Assembly: GCF_003594885.1 (NCBI RefSeq)
Contig: NZ_QZEZ01000007.1
Coordinates: forward strand, 62,001-126,000
DNA: 64,000 nucleotides
Direction of reading: 5' to 3'
Source: Vallicoccus soli
Lineage (GTDB): Bacteria > Actinomycetota > Actinomycetes > Motilibacterales > Motilibacteraceae
Under the pieces are notes generated by a model. It was not told the DNA's origin. It made no database searches and was given only the letters and a program-made list of their open reading frames with translations. The translations under genes were made by a program, and so were the position numbers. This document shows, piece by piece, positions 8,473 to 17,662 of the stretch; the stretch's first letter is position 1; the number at the start of each line of letters is the position of its first letter.

Positions 8473-11400
8473 ATGCGATCCACCGCACGAGGACGCGGTA
8501 CGAGGGGGGCGGTGGGCCTGCTCGGGCTCGCGCTGCTCGGCACCTCGGCCACCGCCGTCCTGCCGACCGCCGCGCAGGCGGCGGGCAGCGCCGCGCTCGA
8601 CCGGCCGGCCGCGTCGGCCCCGGGGGCCGCCGCCGCGGCCGACCTGCCGGACCAGGAGCCGGGGGTGACCCTGCGGACGTACCAGCTGGGCCAAGCCCTG
8701 GACAGGCTGTGCGTCCTCAAGGACGGCCAGACCCCCAACGTCGACAAGCGGATGCCGGTCGTCGACTGGACGACGGCCGAGCAGTTCGGCGCCGAGGACA
8801 ACTTCGTCTCCGAGGTGCGGGGCAACCTGCACGTGCCCGCGGACGGCGAGTACGCCTTCCGCCTCGTCAGCGACGACGGCTCGCGCCTGTCGATCGACGG
8901 GCAGGTCGTGGTCGACCACGACGGCCTGCACGGGGCGGAGCCCAAGGACGGGACCACCACCCTCACCGCCGGGCCCCACGCGCTGGCGATCGACTTCTTC
9001 GAGGCCGGGTACGGCCAGCAGCTCACCCTGCAGTGGCGCCCGCCCGGCGCCGCGGGCTTCACCCTCGTCCCCGAGTCCGCCCTGAGCACCGACGCCGGCG
9101 TCGTGCGGGTCGTCGCGCCCGGGACGAAGTACTGCGAGGGCGCCACCGACACCGCCGGCGACGGCCTGCGCCTCGACGCGGTCAACCCGATGTACGACCT
9201 GCTCGACCTGCGGCCCGGCGGCTTCGAGCCCATGGTCGCGGCGATGGAGTTCGTCGGCGACGACCTCTACGTCGTCACCTCGGGCGCGGTGAGCCCCGCG
9301 GGCCCGCCGGAGGACCCCACGCCGGGCGAGGTGTTCCTCCTCGAGGGCGCGGCGACCGCGGACAGCCCCGACGACGTCGTGCCGGTGAAGGTCGCCAGCG
9401 ACCTGCTCAACCCGATGGGCATCGACCACGTCGACGGCTCGCTCTACCTCTCCGAGCGGGACCGGCTGACGAAGCTGGTGCCGGACGGCGACGACCCGGA
9501 CGAGCTGCTCGACCACGAGACCGTCGCCGAGTGGCCGTACGGCGGGAACTTCCACGAGTTCGCGTTCGGCCTCGAGCACGACGCGGAGAGCTTCTACGTC
9601 AGCCTGTCGGTCGCCATCGACTTCGGCGGCGCCACGACGAACCCGCAGCCGGGCGGGCCGGACCGCGGCACGACGATCAAGGTCGACCGCGACACGGGGG
9701 AGATCACGTACGTCGCCGGCGGCCTGCGCACGCCGAACGGCATGGGCTGGGGCCCGGGCGGCGAGCTCTTCGTCATGGACAACCAGGGCGGCTGGCTGCC
9801 GTCCTCGAAGATGGTCCGGATCGAGCAGGACCGCTTCTTCAACCACTACCAGAACCCGGCCGGGAGGTTCGAGTCCCAGCCGGTCACCCCGCCGGTGCTG
9901 TGGCTGCCGCAGAACGAGATCGGCAACTCCCCGAGCAACCCGGTGATGCTGCAGGAGGGCCCGTTCGCCGGGCAGATGGTCTTCGGCGACGTCACCTACG
10001 GCGGCCTGCAGCGCGCGTACCTGGAGAAGGTCGGCGACGACTACCAGGGCGCGGTGTTCCGGCACTCCGCGGGCCTCGAGGCGGGCATCAACCGCACCGT
10101 CCTCGGCCCCGACGGGTCCCTCTACGTCGGCGGCATCGGCGAGGCCGGCAACTGGAGCGAGCCGGGCAAGCTCAAGTACGGCCTGCAGAAGCTGCGGCCG
10201 AACGGCACGAGCGTCTTCGACATCCAGAAGGTCGAGGTCACCGAGACCGGCTTCGACCTGACGTACACCGAGCCGCTGTCCGACGACACGGTCGACGGCA
10301 TCGCCGGCGCCTACCGCGCCCAGCACTGGCGCTACGTGCCGACGCCCGCGTACGGCGGCCCGAAGGTCGACGAGGAGGTCCTGCCGGTGACGGCGGCCCG
10401 CGTCTCGGCCGACCGGCGCACGGTGTCGATCGACGTCGAGGGCCTCGAGCCCGGCCGCGTCGTGCACCTGCGCTCGCCGCGCTCCTTCACCTCGCAGGAC
10501 GGCGAGGAGCTGTGGAGCACCGAGGCCTGGTACACGCTGAACACGCTGCCCGGCTACGTGCCGCCGCCGGACCTCGGCTACTACGAGGCCGAGGAGGCCG
10601 CCCTCGCCGGCGGCGCGGGCGTCACCACCGAGCACAACGGCTACTCCGGCGCCGGCTTCGTCGACGGCTTCCTCAACCCCGGCGCCTCGGTGACGTTCAC
10701 GGCGAAGGCCGAGCGGGGCGGCGTGCAGCCGGTCCACCTGCGCTACGCGAACGGCCCCAACCCGTTCACGGGCACCAAGACCGTCTCGGTCGTCGTCAAC
10801 GGCACCGAGGTGGAGCCGTGGGCGCTGCCCAGCACCCGGGACTGGCAGGCGTGGGGGGTCGCCACCCGCCAGCTCGACCTGCGGGAGGGCACCAACACGA
10901 TCACCGTCCGCTTCGACCAGGGCGACGACGGCAACGTGAACCTCGACGCCCTGCGCGTCGGCGCCACCCTGGACACCTGCGCCCCGACGCCGGCCGAGGC
11001 GGGCTGGACCAGCCTCTTCGACGGCACGCTGGCCAGCTTCACCGCCTGGCGGCACGCGGGCGACGGCTCCTTCGGGCGCCAGGACGACTGCACCCTGCGC
11101 ACCAGCGGCGGCCTCGGCCTGCTCTGGTACGAGCCGCAGGAGTTCGAGGACTACGCGCTGCGGCTGGACTGGAAGCTCGTCAAGGACGACAACGGCGGCG
11201 TCTTCGTCGGCTTCCCGAACCCCGGCGAGGACCCGTGGGTCGCGGTCGACCAGGGCTACGAGGTGCAGATCGACGCCACCGACGCGGACGACCGCACCAC
11301 CGGCGCCATCTACACGTTCCAGGGCGCGGACCTCGCCAAGGTCGAGGAGGCGCTCGAGCCCGTCGGCCGGTGGAACGCGTACGAGATCCGGGTCGAGGGC

Positions 11401-12624
11401 CAGCGCATCCAGGTGCTGCTCAACGGCGTGCTGGTCAACGACTTCACCAGCACCGACCCCGCGCGCGACCTCGCGGGCTTCGTCGGCGTCCAGAACCACG
11501 GGGGCGGCGAGACGGTCTCCTACCGCAACATCCGCATCCAGCCGCTCGGCGACGCCGACGTGACGGCGCCGACGGTGTCGGTCGCCACCGCGCCGGCGGA
11601 GCCCACCGGCACGGGCGGCTGGTGGACCGGGCCGGTGACGGTGACCGCCACGGCGCAGGACGCGGTGGACCCGTCGCCCGCGCTCGAGGTGTCGACCGAC
11701 GGCACCACCTGGGCGCCGTACGCCCCCGTCGAGGTCACCGAGGACGGCGAGCGCACGCTCCGGTTCCGGGCGACGGACAGCGCGGGCAACGTCTCCGAGC
11801 CCGAGCAGGTCGTCGTCAAGGTCGACCGGACCGCGCCGGTCGCCGCGCTCGTCGGCGGCCCGAGCGGCACGGTGCCGGCCGGGCAGGTCCCGGCCGCGCC
11901 GACCTGCGAGGCGTCGGACGCGACCAGCGGGCTCGCCGGCTGCGAGGTCACCGGCTACAGCACCGAGGTCGGCCAGCACGTCCTGCGGGCCACGGCGACC
12001 GACCGGGCCGGGCTCACCACGACGGTGACCCGCGCCTACGCGGTCGCGGCGGTGGGCGGCCTGCCGGCCGCGCCGACCAAGGTCAAGGCCGTCGCGGCCG
12101 ACGGGTCCGCGCGGGTCACCTGGGCGGCGCCGAAGCACCGGGGCGGCTTCACGGTCACCGCCACCCCGGGCGGGGCGACCTGCACCAGCCCGTCCGCGCG
12201 CACCTGCGTGGTCACCGGCCTGGTCAACGGCACCTCGTACACCTTCACGGTGGTCGCGAACAGCCCGGCCGGCCCCTCGGCGCCGTCGGCTCCGTCGGTC
12301 CCGGTCACGCCGTCGTGGCGCCCGGGCACCCCCGGCAAGGTCTCGCTCGCCGTGTCGGCGAAGGCGTCCTGCGCCGGCGGCCGGGCCGTGCTCGCGGTCC
12401 ACGTCGTCAACAAGGAGGCCGTCAAGGCCGACGTGCGGATCACCACCCCGCTCGGCGAGGTCAAGGTGACCGGTCTCGCGCCGGGCGCCGCGCACCAGCA
12501 GCGGTTCCGCGGGACGTCGGCGACCCTCGCCGGCGGCACCGCGAGCATCGCGGGCTACACCTGGCGCGGCGGCACGGGGCACTACGCCGTCTACCAGGCC
12601 GGCTACGCCGGGACCGCCTGCTGA
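8473..12624 (+). CDS. Large secreted multidomain carbohydrate-active protein (PA14, sorbosone-dehydrogenase-like propeller, CBM, DUF1080, FN3)
   Basis: 1,383 residues. A signal peptide covers 1-37 (…LLGTSATAVLPTAAQAAG). A PA14 sugar-binding domain spans about 65-205 (VSDDGSRLSIDGQVVVDHDG). A six-bladed propeller like soluble glucose/sorbosone dehydrogenases spans about 245-580 (LLNPMGIDHVDGSLY, TPNGMGWGPGGELFVMDNQG). A CBM6/35-like domain spans about 700-835 (YYEAEEAALAGG). A 3-keto-disaccharide hydrolase domain (DUF1080) spans about 844-1025 (WTSLFDGTLASF, DNGGVFVGFPNPG). Two Ig-like/OmpL47-like modules follow to about 1193, then FN3 at about 1197-1280 and a small C-terminal domain. I infer extracellular oxidation or breakdown of a polysaccharide or glycoside. 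Start ATG 8473 has GAGGAG. No cell-wall anchor is seen. A strong hairpin follows. Confidence 0.85.
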   Translation: MRSTARGRGTRGAVGLLGLALLGTSATAVLPTAAQAAGSAALDRPAASAPGAAAAADLPDQEPGVTLRTYQLGQALDRLCVLKDGQTPNVDKRMPVVDWTTAEQFGAEDNFVSEVRGNLHVPADGEYAFRLVSDDGSRLSIDGQVVVDHDGLHGAEPKDGTTTLTAGPHALAIDFFEAGYGQQLTLQWRPPGAAGFTLVPESALSTDAGVVRVVAPGTKYCEGATDTAGDGLRLDAVNPMYDLLDLRPGGFEPMVAAMEFVGDDLYVVTSGAVSPAGPPEDPTPGEVFLLEGAATADSPDDVVPVKVASDLLNPMGIDHVDGSLYLSERDRLTKLVPDGDDPDELLDHETVAEWPYGGNFHEFAFGLEHDAESFYVSLSVAIDFGGATTNPQPGGPDRGTTIKVDRDTGEITYVAGGLRTPNGMGWGPGGELFVMDNQGGWLPSSKMVRIEQDRFFNHYQNPAGRFESQPVTPPVLWLPQNEIGNSPSNPVMLQEGPFAGQMVFGDVTYGGLQRAYLEKVGDDYQGAVFRHSAGLEAGINRTVLGPDGSLYVGGIGEAGNWSEPGKLKYGLQKLRPNGTSVFDIQKVEVTETGFDLTYTEPLSDDTVDGIAGAYRAQHWRYVPTPAYGGPKVDEEVLPVTAARVSADRRTVSIDVEGLEPGRVVHLRSPRSFTSQDGEELWSTEAWYTLNTLPGYVPPPDLGYYEAEEAALAGGAGVTTEHNGYSGAGFVDGFLNPGASVTFTAKAERGGVQPVHLRYANGPNPFTGTKTVSVVVNGTEVEPWALPSTRDWQAWGVATRQLDLREGTNTITVRFDQGDDGNVNLDALRVGATLDTCAPTPAEAGWTSLFDGTLASFTAWRHAGDGSFGRQDDCTLRTSGGLGLLWYEPQEFEDYALRLDWKLVKDDNGGVFVGFPNPGEDPWVAVDQGYEVQIDATDADDRTTGAIYTFQGADLAKVEEALEPVGRWNAYEIRVEGQRIQVLLNGVLVNDFTSTDPARDLAGFVGVQNHGGGETVSYRNIRIQPLGDADVTAPTVSVATAPAEPTGTGGWWTGPVTVTATAQDAVDPSPALEVSTDGTTWAPYAPVEVTEDGERTLRFRATDSAGNVSEPEQVVVKVDRTAPVAALVGGPSGTVPAGQVPAAPTCEASDATSGLAGCEVTGYSTEVGQHVLRATATDRAGLTTTVTRAYAVAAVGGLPAAPTKVKAVAADGSARVTWAAPKHRGGFTVTATPGGATCTSPSARTCVVTGLVNGTSYTFTVVANSPAGPSAPSAPSVPVTPSWRPGTPGKVSLAVSAKASCAGGRAVLAVHVVNKEAVKADVRITTPLGEVKVTGLAPGAAHQQRFRGTSATLAGGTASIAGYTWRGGTGHYAVYQAGYAGTAC

Positions 12625-12644
12625 CGCGGTCCCCGCGCGGGTGA

Positions 12645-12683
12645 GGGGAGCCCGGGACCGGCCGCGCCGGTCCCGGGCTCCTC
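12645..12683 (+). terminator. Terminator hairpin after the large secreted protein
   Basis: A perfect 15-bp stem (12647-12661 with 12667-12681, GGAGCCCGGGACCGG) closes a five-base loop CCGCG; G-U and G-C pairs extend it outward. It starts 23 bases after the stop codon. No T-run. Confidence 0.75.
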
Positions 12684-12812
12684 GCGTCCGGGCCCGCCCG
12701 CCCCGGCGCCCCCCGGGCCGCTGCGCCGTCCCGGGCCGGCCGGCGGGGTTCGGGCCGCCCGTCGCGGGCACGACCGCACGGCACACGGAGGCGACGAGCG
12801 GAGGTCGGGACG

Positions 12813-13277
12813 ATGGCGGACGGTCCACGGACGGACGAGCACGGGGCGCAGGGGCAGGGCGCGGTCGTGGAGCTGCGCGAGGAGCGCGCGGTCGTCGACG
12901 TGACCCGGGTGCCGGCCGAGCGGGTGCGCTGGGGCAAGCGCGTCGTCGTCGAGGAGCGGACCGTCGTCGTGCGCCTGCGGCGCGAGGAGTTCTTCCTCGA
13001 GCGCGAGCGGCTCGACGGCGGCCGCACCGCGGGGGAGGCGCTCCCGGGCGCCGGGCAGGGCGCCGACGAGGGCCCGCGCGGCGGCGAGCTGGTCCTGCAC
13101 GAGGAGCGCGCCGAGGTCGTCGTCACCACCGTCCCCGTCGAGCGGGTCCGCGTCGCCGTGGACCGGCAGGTGGTGGACTCCCGGCTCGAGGTGGAGCTGC
13201 GCCGCGAGGAGGCCGAGCTCGTCGAGGACGGGCTCGTGGACGGGCCGGACGCCGTACGGGGCGGCGGGACCCGCTGA
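12813..13277 (+). CDS. DUF2382 (YsnF/AvaK) stress-response domain protein
   Basis: A 154-residue acidic, highly charged protein. Two related halves, about residues 12-58 (VVELREERAVVDVTRVPAER) and 88-140 (LVLHEERAEVVVTTVPVERV), match the duplicated beta-strand pattern of DUF2382, found in YsnF-like stress proteins. A linker rich in Gly/Ala separates them. Molecular function is unknown. The stop codon lies inside the loop of a perfect 16-bp hairpin that also serves the convergent ABC exporter operon. Confidence 0.75.
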   Translation: MADGPRTDEHGAQGQGAVVELREERAVVDVTRVPAERVRWGKRVVVEERTVVVRLRREEFFLERERLDGGRTAGEALPGAGQGADEGPRGGELVLHEERAEVVVTTVPVERVRVAVDRQVVDSRLEVELRREEAELVEDGLVDGPDAVRGGGTR

Positions 13278-13293
13278 GGGTCCCGCCGCCCCG
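13257..13293. terminator. Bidirectional terminator with a stop codon in its loop
   Basis: A perfect 16-bp stem, 13257-13272 paired with 13278-13293, with loop GCTGA. The TGA of the DUF2382 gene (13275-13277) forms the end of the loop, so the last coding codons are the left arm. The convergent ABC permease gene ends at 13328 and can use the same hairpin. Confidence 0.75.
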
Positions 13294-13327
13294 CCCCGCG
13301 CCCCGCGCCCCCGCGGGGGCGGGCCGG

Positions 13328-14611
13328 CTAGCGGTCGCGGCCCGCGGCGGCCCAGGCCCCGCGCCAGGACGAGCGCGTGCGCGTCTGCAGCAGCGAGCCC
13401 TGGTAGAGCCGCGCCGCCAGCGCCACGAGCAGCACCGCGGTGAGCGCCACGAGCCCGGCCGAGGCCACGCCCTCCCACCAGGCCGCGTCCCCGGTGAGCA
13501 GCCGGCGCGGCATGGTGAACGGCGCCGAGAACGGCACCCAGGAGGCGACCACGAGCGCGGGGCCCGTGGCGTACACCGCGACGAAGAACGGCACGAGCAC
13601 GACCGCCTGCAGCGGCAGCGTCGTGGACTGCAGGTCCTCCTGGCGCGAGGCCAGCGCGCCCGCCGCCGCCCAGACGCAGGCGAGCATGAGGAAGCCGAGC
13701 AGGAAGAAGACGAGGAACCACGGCGACGAGGTCGCGATGAGCGACACGAGCTCGCCCTGCCCGGCCACCGAGGCGGCGAGCATGCCGACGCCGACGAGCA
13801 GCACGAGCTGGGCGACGGCGAGCACCGTGTTGCCGAGGACCTTGCCCGCGAGCAGCGCGCGCATCGGCACCGCCGCCACGAGCAGCTCGACCACCCGGCT
13901 CTGCTTCTCCTCGGTGACGCTCTGGGCGATGCCCATGCCGAAGAGGAACACCGAGTAGAACAGCAGCACCGAGAACGCGATCGACAGCACGAGGGCGCGG
14001 CCCTCCTCGCCGTCCGGGTCGAGCAGCCGCTCGCCGACGGGGGTGCCGGCGAGCAGCTCCTGGCGCTCCTGGGCGGACGCGCCGAGGTCCTGCAGGCCCG
14101 CGTCGAGCTGGGCGGTGGCGACCGCCTGGCGCAGCAGGGTCGCCGCGCCGTCGGGGACGGCGGTGTCGCCGACGAGCTCGTACGAGCCCCCGCCGCCCGC
14201 CGGCAGCAGCGCCACGTCGGCGTCGCCCTCGTCGAGCGCCGCCTCCGCGGCGCGGGCGTCCGCGGCGTCCACGACGGTGAAGCGCGGGTCGGCGTCCTCG
14301 CCCTCGGGGGCTGCGGCGGCCGAGGCCGCGTCCGCCGCCTCGACGGCGGCGCGCCCGCCCGCGTCGGTCACCGCGACCTCGTACCGCTCGGGGCCCCCGC
14401 CCCCGATGAGGGCCTGGATGCCGATCCCCCCGACGATGATGACGAGGGTGAAGGCCAGCGAGGCGAGGAAGGCCTTGTCCCGCAGCTTGGCGGCGACCTC
14501 CCGCTCGGCGACGATGCGCACGGCGCGCGAGCCGCTGCCGCGGCCCCCGGGGGCCGGGGGCCGGGGGGCGGTGCCGCCCGCGGTGCCCGTGGCGGTGGCG
14601 GTGGTGGTCAT
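13328..14611 (-). CDS. ABC-2 type exporter permease (NatB-like)
   Basis: A 427-residue membrane protein. A cytoplasmic start (AVRIVAEREVAAKLRDKAFL) leads into TM1 (FTLVIIVGGIGIQALI), a large extracytoplasmic loop of about 150 residues, then five more hydrophobic segments, including FSVLLFYSVFLFGMGIAQ and VEEKQSRVVELL between segments. This is the layout of NatB/ABC-2 permeases that export ions, lipids or peptides. ATG 14611 overlaps the stop of the ATPase gene (ATGA). Downstream of the same strand lie the NarL-type regulator and kinase genes, which may control it. Substrate unknown. Confidence 0.85.
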   Translation of the reverse strand: MTTTATATGTAGGTAPRPPAPGGRGSGSRAVRIVAEREVAAKLRDKAFLASLAFTLVIIVGGIGIQALIGGGGPERYEVAVTDAGGRAAVEAADAASAAAAPEGEDADPRFTVVDAADARAAEAALDEGDADVALLPAGGGGSYELVGDTAVPDGAATLLRQAVATAQLDAGLQDLGASAQERQELLAGTPVGERLLDPDGEEGRALVLSIAFSVLLFYSVFLFGMGIAQSVTEEKQSRVVELLVAAVPMRALLAGKVLGNTVLAVAQLVLLVGVGMLAASVAGQGELVSLIATSSPWFLVFFLLGFLMLACVWAAAGALASRQEDLQSTTLPLQAVVLVPFFVAVYATGPALVVASWVPFSAPFTMPRRLLTGDAAWWEGVASAGLVALTAVLLVALAARLYQGSLLQTRTRSSWRGAWAAAGRDR

Positions 14612-15519
14612 CGGACGACCTCCCGGAAGAGCTCGGCGAGGGTGGGGACGACGGGGGTGAACTCGCGGACGGTGCCGGCCTCGAGCGCCCGGCGCAGCAG
14701 CTCCTGCTCCTGCGCGCGCAGGACCCCGGGGTCCGCGTCGGTGAGGGTCGGCAGCTCCACGAGCGCGCGGGGGCCGTCGACGTCGAGGACGTCGAGCCCG
14801 GGCACCCCCCGGAGCCAGCCGGCGTCGGGCTCGACCGTGAGGCGGTAGCGGGCGCGGGCGTGCGCGCGGCGCAGGCCCTGCGCGTCGCCCGCGGCGACGA
14901 CCCGCCCGCTGTCGACGATGACCACCTCGTCGCAGAGCCGCTCGACGAGCTCGAGCTGGTGGCTGGAGAACAGCACCGGCACGCCCGCCGCGGCCCGCTC
15001 GCGCAGGATGCCCGCCATCGCGTCGACCGCCAGCGGGTCCAGGCCGCTGAACGGCTCGTCGAGCACGAGCAGCACCGGGTCGTGGACCAGCGCGGCGGCC
15101 ACCTGCACGCGCTGCTGGTTGCCCAGGCTGAGGGCGTCGAGCTTGTCGCCGGCGCGCTCGCCGAGCCCGAGGGCCTCCAGCAGCTCCTCCGCGCGGCGCC
15201 GCGCCTCGGCGTCGTCGACGCCGTGCAGCCGGGCGAGGAAGACGAGCTGGTCGCGCAGCGGCATCTTGGGGTAGAGCCCGCGCTCCTCCGGCATGTAGCC
15301 GAAGCCCTGGCGCACCGCGAGGTCCAGGGGGGCGCCCTCCCAGCGCACCTCGCCGGAGTCCGCGCCGGTGACGCCGAGGACGATCCGCATCGTCGTCGTC
15401 TTGCCCGCGCCGTTGGCGCCGACGAAGCCGGTCATCGTGCCGGGGCGCACCCGGAAGGACACCCGGTCGAGGGCGGTCACCTCCCCGAACCGCTTGCTCA
15501 CCTGGTCGAGCTCGAGCAC
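14608..15519 (-). CDS. ABC transporter ATP-binding protein (NatA-like)
   Basis: A 303-residue ATPase. Walker A is GANGAGKTT near residue 37, the Q-loop lies in GYMPEERGLYPKM, the signature LSLGNQQRV near residue 130, Walker B LLVLDEPFSGLD, and the switch His in FSSHQLELVE. The PEERGLYPKM sequence and the DUF4162-like C-terminal domain are typical of NatA-type exporters. Start GTG 15519 has AGGAGG five bases upstream; the longer frame to 15543 would place the ribosome site inside the gene. It is the first gene of the exporter pair; a TAGCGT -10-like box sits at 15571-15576. Confidence 0.9.
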   Translation of the reverse strand: MLELDQVSKRFGEVTALDRVSFRVRPGTMTGFVGANGAGKTTTMRIVLGVTGADSGEVRWEGAPLDLAVRQGFGYMPEERGLYPKMPLRDQLVFLARLHGVDDAEARRRAEELLEALGLGERAGDKLDALSLGNQQRVQVAAALVHDPVLLVLDEPFSGLDPLAVDAMAGILRERAAAGVPVLFSSHQLELVERLCDEVVIVDSGRVVAAGDAQGLRRAHARARYRLTVEPDAGWLRGVPGLDVLDVDGPRALVELPTLTDADPGVLRAQEQELLRRALEAGTVREFTPVVPTLAELFREVVR

Positions 15520-15623
15520 CGCTCCTCCTCGCGTCGTCCGCACGCCGCGGGTCCGTCCGCAGCACCCCCGACGCTAGGCGCGGGCCCCCTCCCGGGCGTC
15601 CGCCCGCGGGATGGACCTCGGGG

Positions 15624-16310
15624 TCATCCCGGGGGATGACCCCCGTCCGCCGCGCCGGGCGCGACGAGTCCGGTCTCGTACGCGAAGACCACCGCCTGGA
15701 CCCGGTCACGCAGCCCGAGCTTGGTGAGCAGGCGCGAGACGTGGGTCTTCACGGTCGCCTCGCCGAGCACGAGCAGCGCGGCGATCTCGGCGTTGGTGCA
15801 GCCGCGCGCGACGTGCACGAGGACCTCGCGCTCGCGCTCTGTCAGCCGCTCGTGCAGGTCGGGGCGGGCCGCGCGCCCGGGCCGGCCGGCGAACCGCTCG
15901 ATGACCCGGCGGGTGACCGCCGGTGCCAGCAGCGCCTCGCCGCGCGCGACGACGCGCACCGCCGCGACGAGGTCCTCGGGCACCGCGTTCTTGAGCAGGA
16001 AGCCGCTGGCGCCCGCCTCCAGCGCGGCGAACAGGTAGTCGTCGCGGTCGAACGTCGTGAGCACGATGACCGCGCACCCGGGGTCCTGCACGACCTGGCG
16101 GGTGGCGGCGAGGCCGTCGGTGCCGGGCATCTGCACGTCCATGAGCACCACGTCGGGGCGCAGCGCGCGGGCGGCGGCGACGGCCTGGTCGCCGTCGGCG
16201 GCCTCCCCGACGACCTCGAGGTCGTCCTCGGTGCCGAGGATCATCCGGAAGCCGGCGCGCACGAGGTCCTGGTCGTCCGCGAGGAGGACGCGCACGGGGG
16301 CGGGGCTCAC
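15624..16310 (-). CDS. NarL/LuxR-family response regulator
   Basis: A 228-residue two-domain regulator. The receiver domain has VLLADDQ, phospho-acceptor Asp58 in VVLMDVQMPG, Thr in VIVLTTFD and Lys in GFLLKNAV. The LuxR helix-turn-helix is LTEREREVLVHVARGCTN with ATVKTHVSRLLTKLGL. Start GTG 16310 overlaps the stop of the histidine kinase (GTGA), so kinase and regulator are co-translated. It lies just upstream, on the same strand, of the NatAB-like exporter, which is its most likely target by position. Confidence 0.92.
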   Translation of the reverse strand: MSPAPVRVLLADDQDLVRAGFRMILGTEDDLEVVGEAADGDQAVAAARALRPDVVLMDVQMPGTDGLAATRQVVQDPGCAVIVLTTFDRDDYLFAALEAGASGFLLKNAVPEDLVAAVRVVARGEALLAPAVTRRVIERFAGRPGRAARPDLHERLTEREREVLVHVARGCTNAEIAALLVLGEATVKTHVSRLLTKLGLRDRVQAVVFAYETGLVAPGAADGGHPPG

Positions 16311-17650
16311 GGGACCACCGCCGGAGCGGCCGGGGCGGTCCCCGGCCCGCCGGAGCCCTCGGGGGGCGCGGCGAACCGGGCGCGCACCCGCCACCCGCCC
16401 TCGGGGCGGGGCCCCACCTCGAGCTGCCCGTCGTGCAGCCCGACGCGCTCGCGCATCCCCACCAGCCCCAGCCCGGAGCCCTCCGGCCGGCGCCGGGTGG
16501 GCACCGTGGGGCGCCCGTCGTCGACGACCTCCACCTCGAGCTCGTCGGCGAGCCACCGCACGCGCACCAGGGCGTGCCGGGCGGCCGCGTGCTTGACGAC
16601 GTTCGTCAGCGCCTCCTGCACCACGCGGTAGGCCGAGACCGAGACCGACGGGGGCACCGGGCGCGGCGCCCCCACCACCGCCAGCTCCACGTCGACGGCG
16701 CCGGCGCTGCGCGCCACGAGGTCGGGCAGCCGCTCCAGCCCCGGGGCCGGCTCGACGCCGCCCTCCGAGCGCAGGACGCCCAGCAGGCGGCGCATCTCCT
16801 CCACCGCGGCGCGGCTGCTGCGCTCGATGAGGCCGATGGTCTCGCGGGCGCGCTCCGGGTCGCGGTCGAGCACCCGCCGCGCGGCGCCGGCCTGCACGCC
16901 CATGACGCTCACGTGGTGCGCGACGACGTCGTGCAGCTCGCGGGCGATGCGCAGCCGCTCCTCCAGCACGGCCCGCCGCTCGCTGCGCTCGCGGGTCGCC
17001 CGCAGCTCGTCGGCGACCGCCGTCAGCTCGGCCCGCTGCCGTGCCGAGCGCCAGGCCGCGTCGCCGAAGACCCAGGCGGCGGAGAAGTACGCGACGTTGA
17101 GCAGCAGGCCGTACGCGACCGACGCGGTGAGCGGCGGCAGCGCGCCGCGCTGCTCCCCGGACAGGTCGAGCGACGCCTCGGCCCAGGCGGTCTGGGACAG
17201 CGCGATCCCGAACCAGCAGAACATGGCGACCACGACGACCACCCGGGTCGCCAGGCCCGCGCGCCGGTCGCGGGCCCAGGCGCCGGCGGTGTAGAGCGCG
17301 GAGAAGAGGGCGACCGAGGTCATCGTGCCCTCGGGGACGTACCGGGCCTGCAGGGCGATGAAGACCGTGGCGACGACCGCGAGCACCGTGAGCGGCGCCC
17401 GCCGCCGCACGCAGAGCGGCAGGCAGACCGCGAGCACCCACGCCGTCTGCTCGGCGGTGGAGGGGTAGGGGCCGAACTCCACGCCGGTGCTGCGCGCCAG
17501 CTCCAGCGACACCTGCCCGCCCGCGGCCACGAGCAGGCCGAGGATGACGTCGGCGCGCTGCTCGGCCCGCGTCGGGCCCGGCCGCCGCCACTCCCCGTCG
17601 CCGGTGCCGTCCTCCCGCGCCCGCAGCGCGTCCACGTCGCGACCGTCCAC
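16307..17650 (-). CDS. DesK/NarL-class sensor histidine kinase
   Basis: A 447-residue membrane kinase. About five hydrophobic segments cover residues 35-165. A coiled region leads to HisKA_3 with His240 in RIARELHDVVAHHVSVMG. The ATPase domain follows (VVQEALTNVVKHAAARHA, VDDGRPT, GSGLGLVGMRERVGL). This is the MacS/DesK-like architecture seen beside exporters. Start GTG 17650 lacks a ribosome site but has TAGGGT six bases upstream (17657-17662), so the transcript is probably leaderless. The gene is coupled to its response regulator by GTGA. Confidence 0.9.
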   Translation of the reverse strand: MDGRDVDALRAREDGTGDGEWRRPGPTRAEQRADVILGLLVAAGGQVSLELARSTGVEFGPYPSTAEQTAWVLAVCLPLCVRRRAPLTVLAVVATVFIALQARYVPEGTMTSVALFSALYTAGAWARDRRAGLATRVVVVVAMFCWFGIALSQTAWAEASLDLSGEQRGALPPLTASVAYGLLLNVAYFSAAWVFGDAAWRSARQRAELTAVADELRATRERSERRAVLEERLRIARELHDVVAHHVSVMGVQAGAARRVLDRDPERARETIGLIERSSRAAVEEMRRLLGVLRSEGGVEPAPGLERLPDLVARSAGAVDVELAVVGAPRPVPPSVSVSAYRVVQEALTNVVKHAAARHALVRVRWLADELEVEVVDDGRPTVPTRRRPEGSGLGLVGMRERVGLHDGQLEVGPRPEGGWRVRARFAAPPEGSGGPGTAPAAPAVVP

Positions 17651-17656
17651 GCCCCG

Positions 17657-17662
17657 ACCCTA
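17657..17662 (-). promoter_or_regulatory. Leaderless-type -10 box (TAGGGT) for the kinase-regulator operon
   Basis: TAGGGT on the minus strand, six bases before the GTG at 17650. It overlaps the stop codon of the upstream GGDEF-EAL gene (17660-17662), so the promoter is embedded in that gene's end. Confidence 0.5.

Noticed and set aside
5333-8488. A single 1,051-residue protein fusing the nucleotidase with upstream sequence
   Set aside because: The upstream part is the DHH gene read out of frame; a signal peptide and ribosome site mark the true start at 7099.
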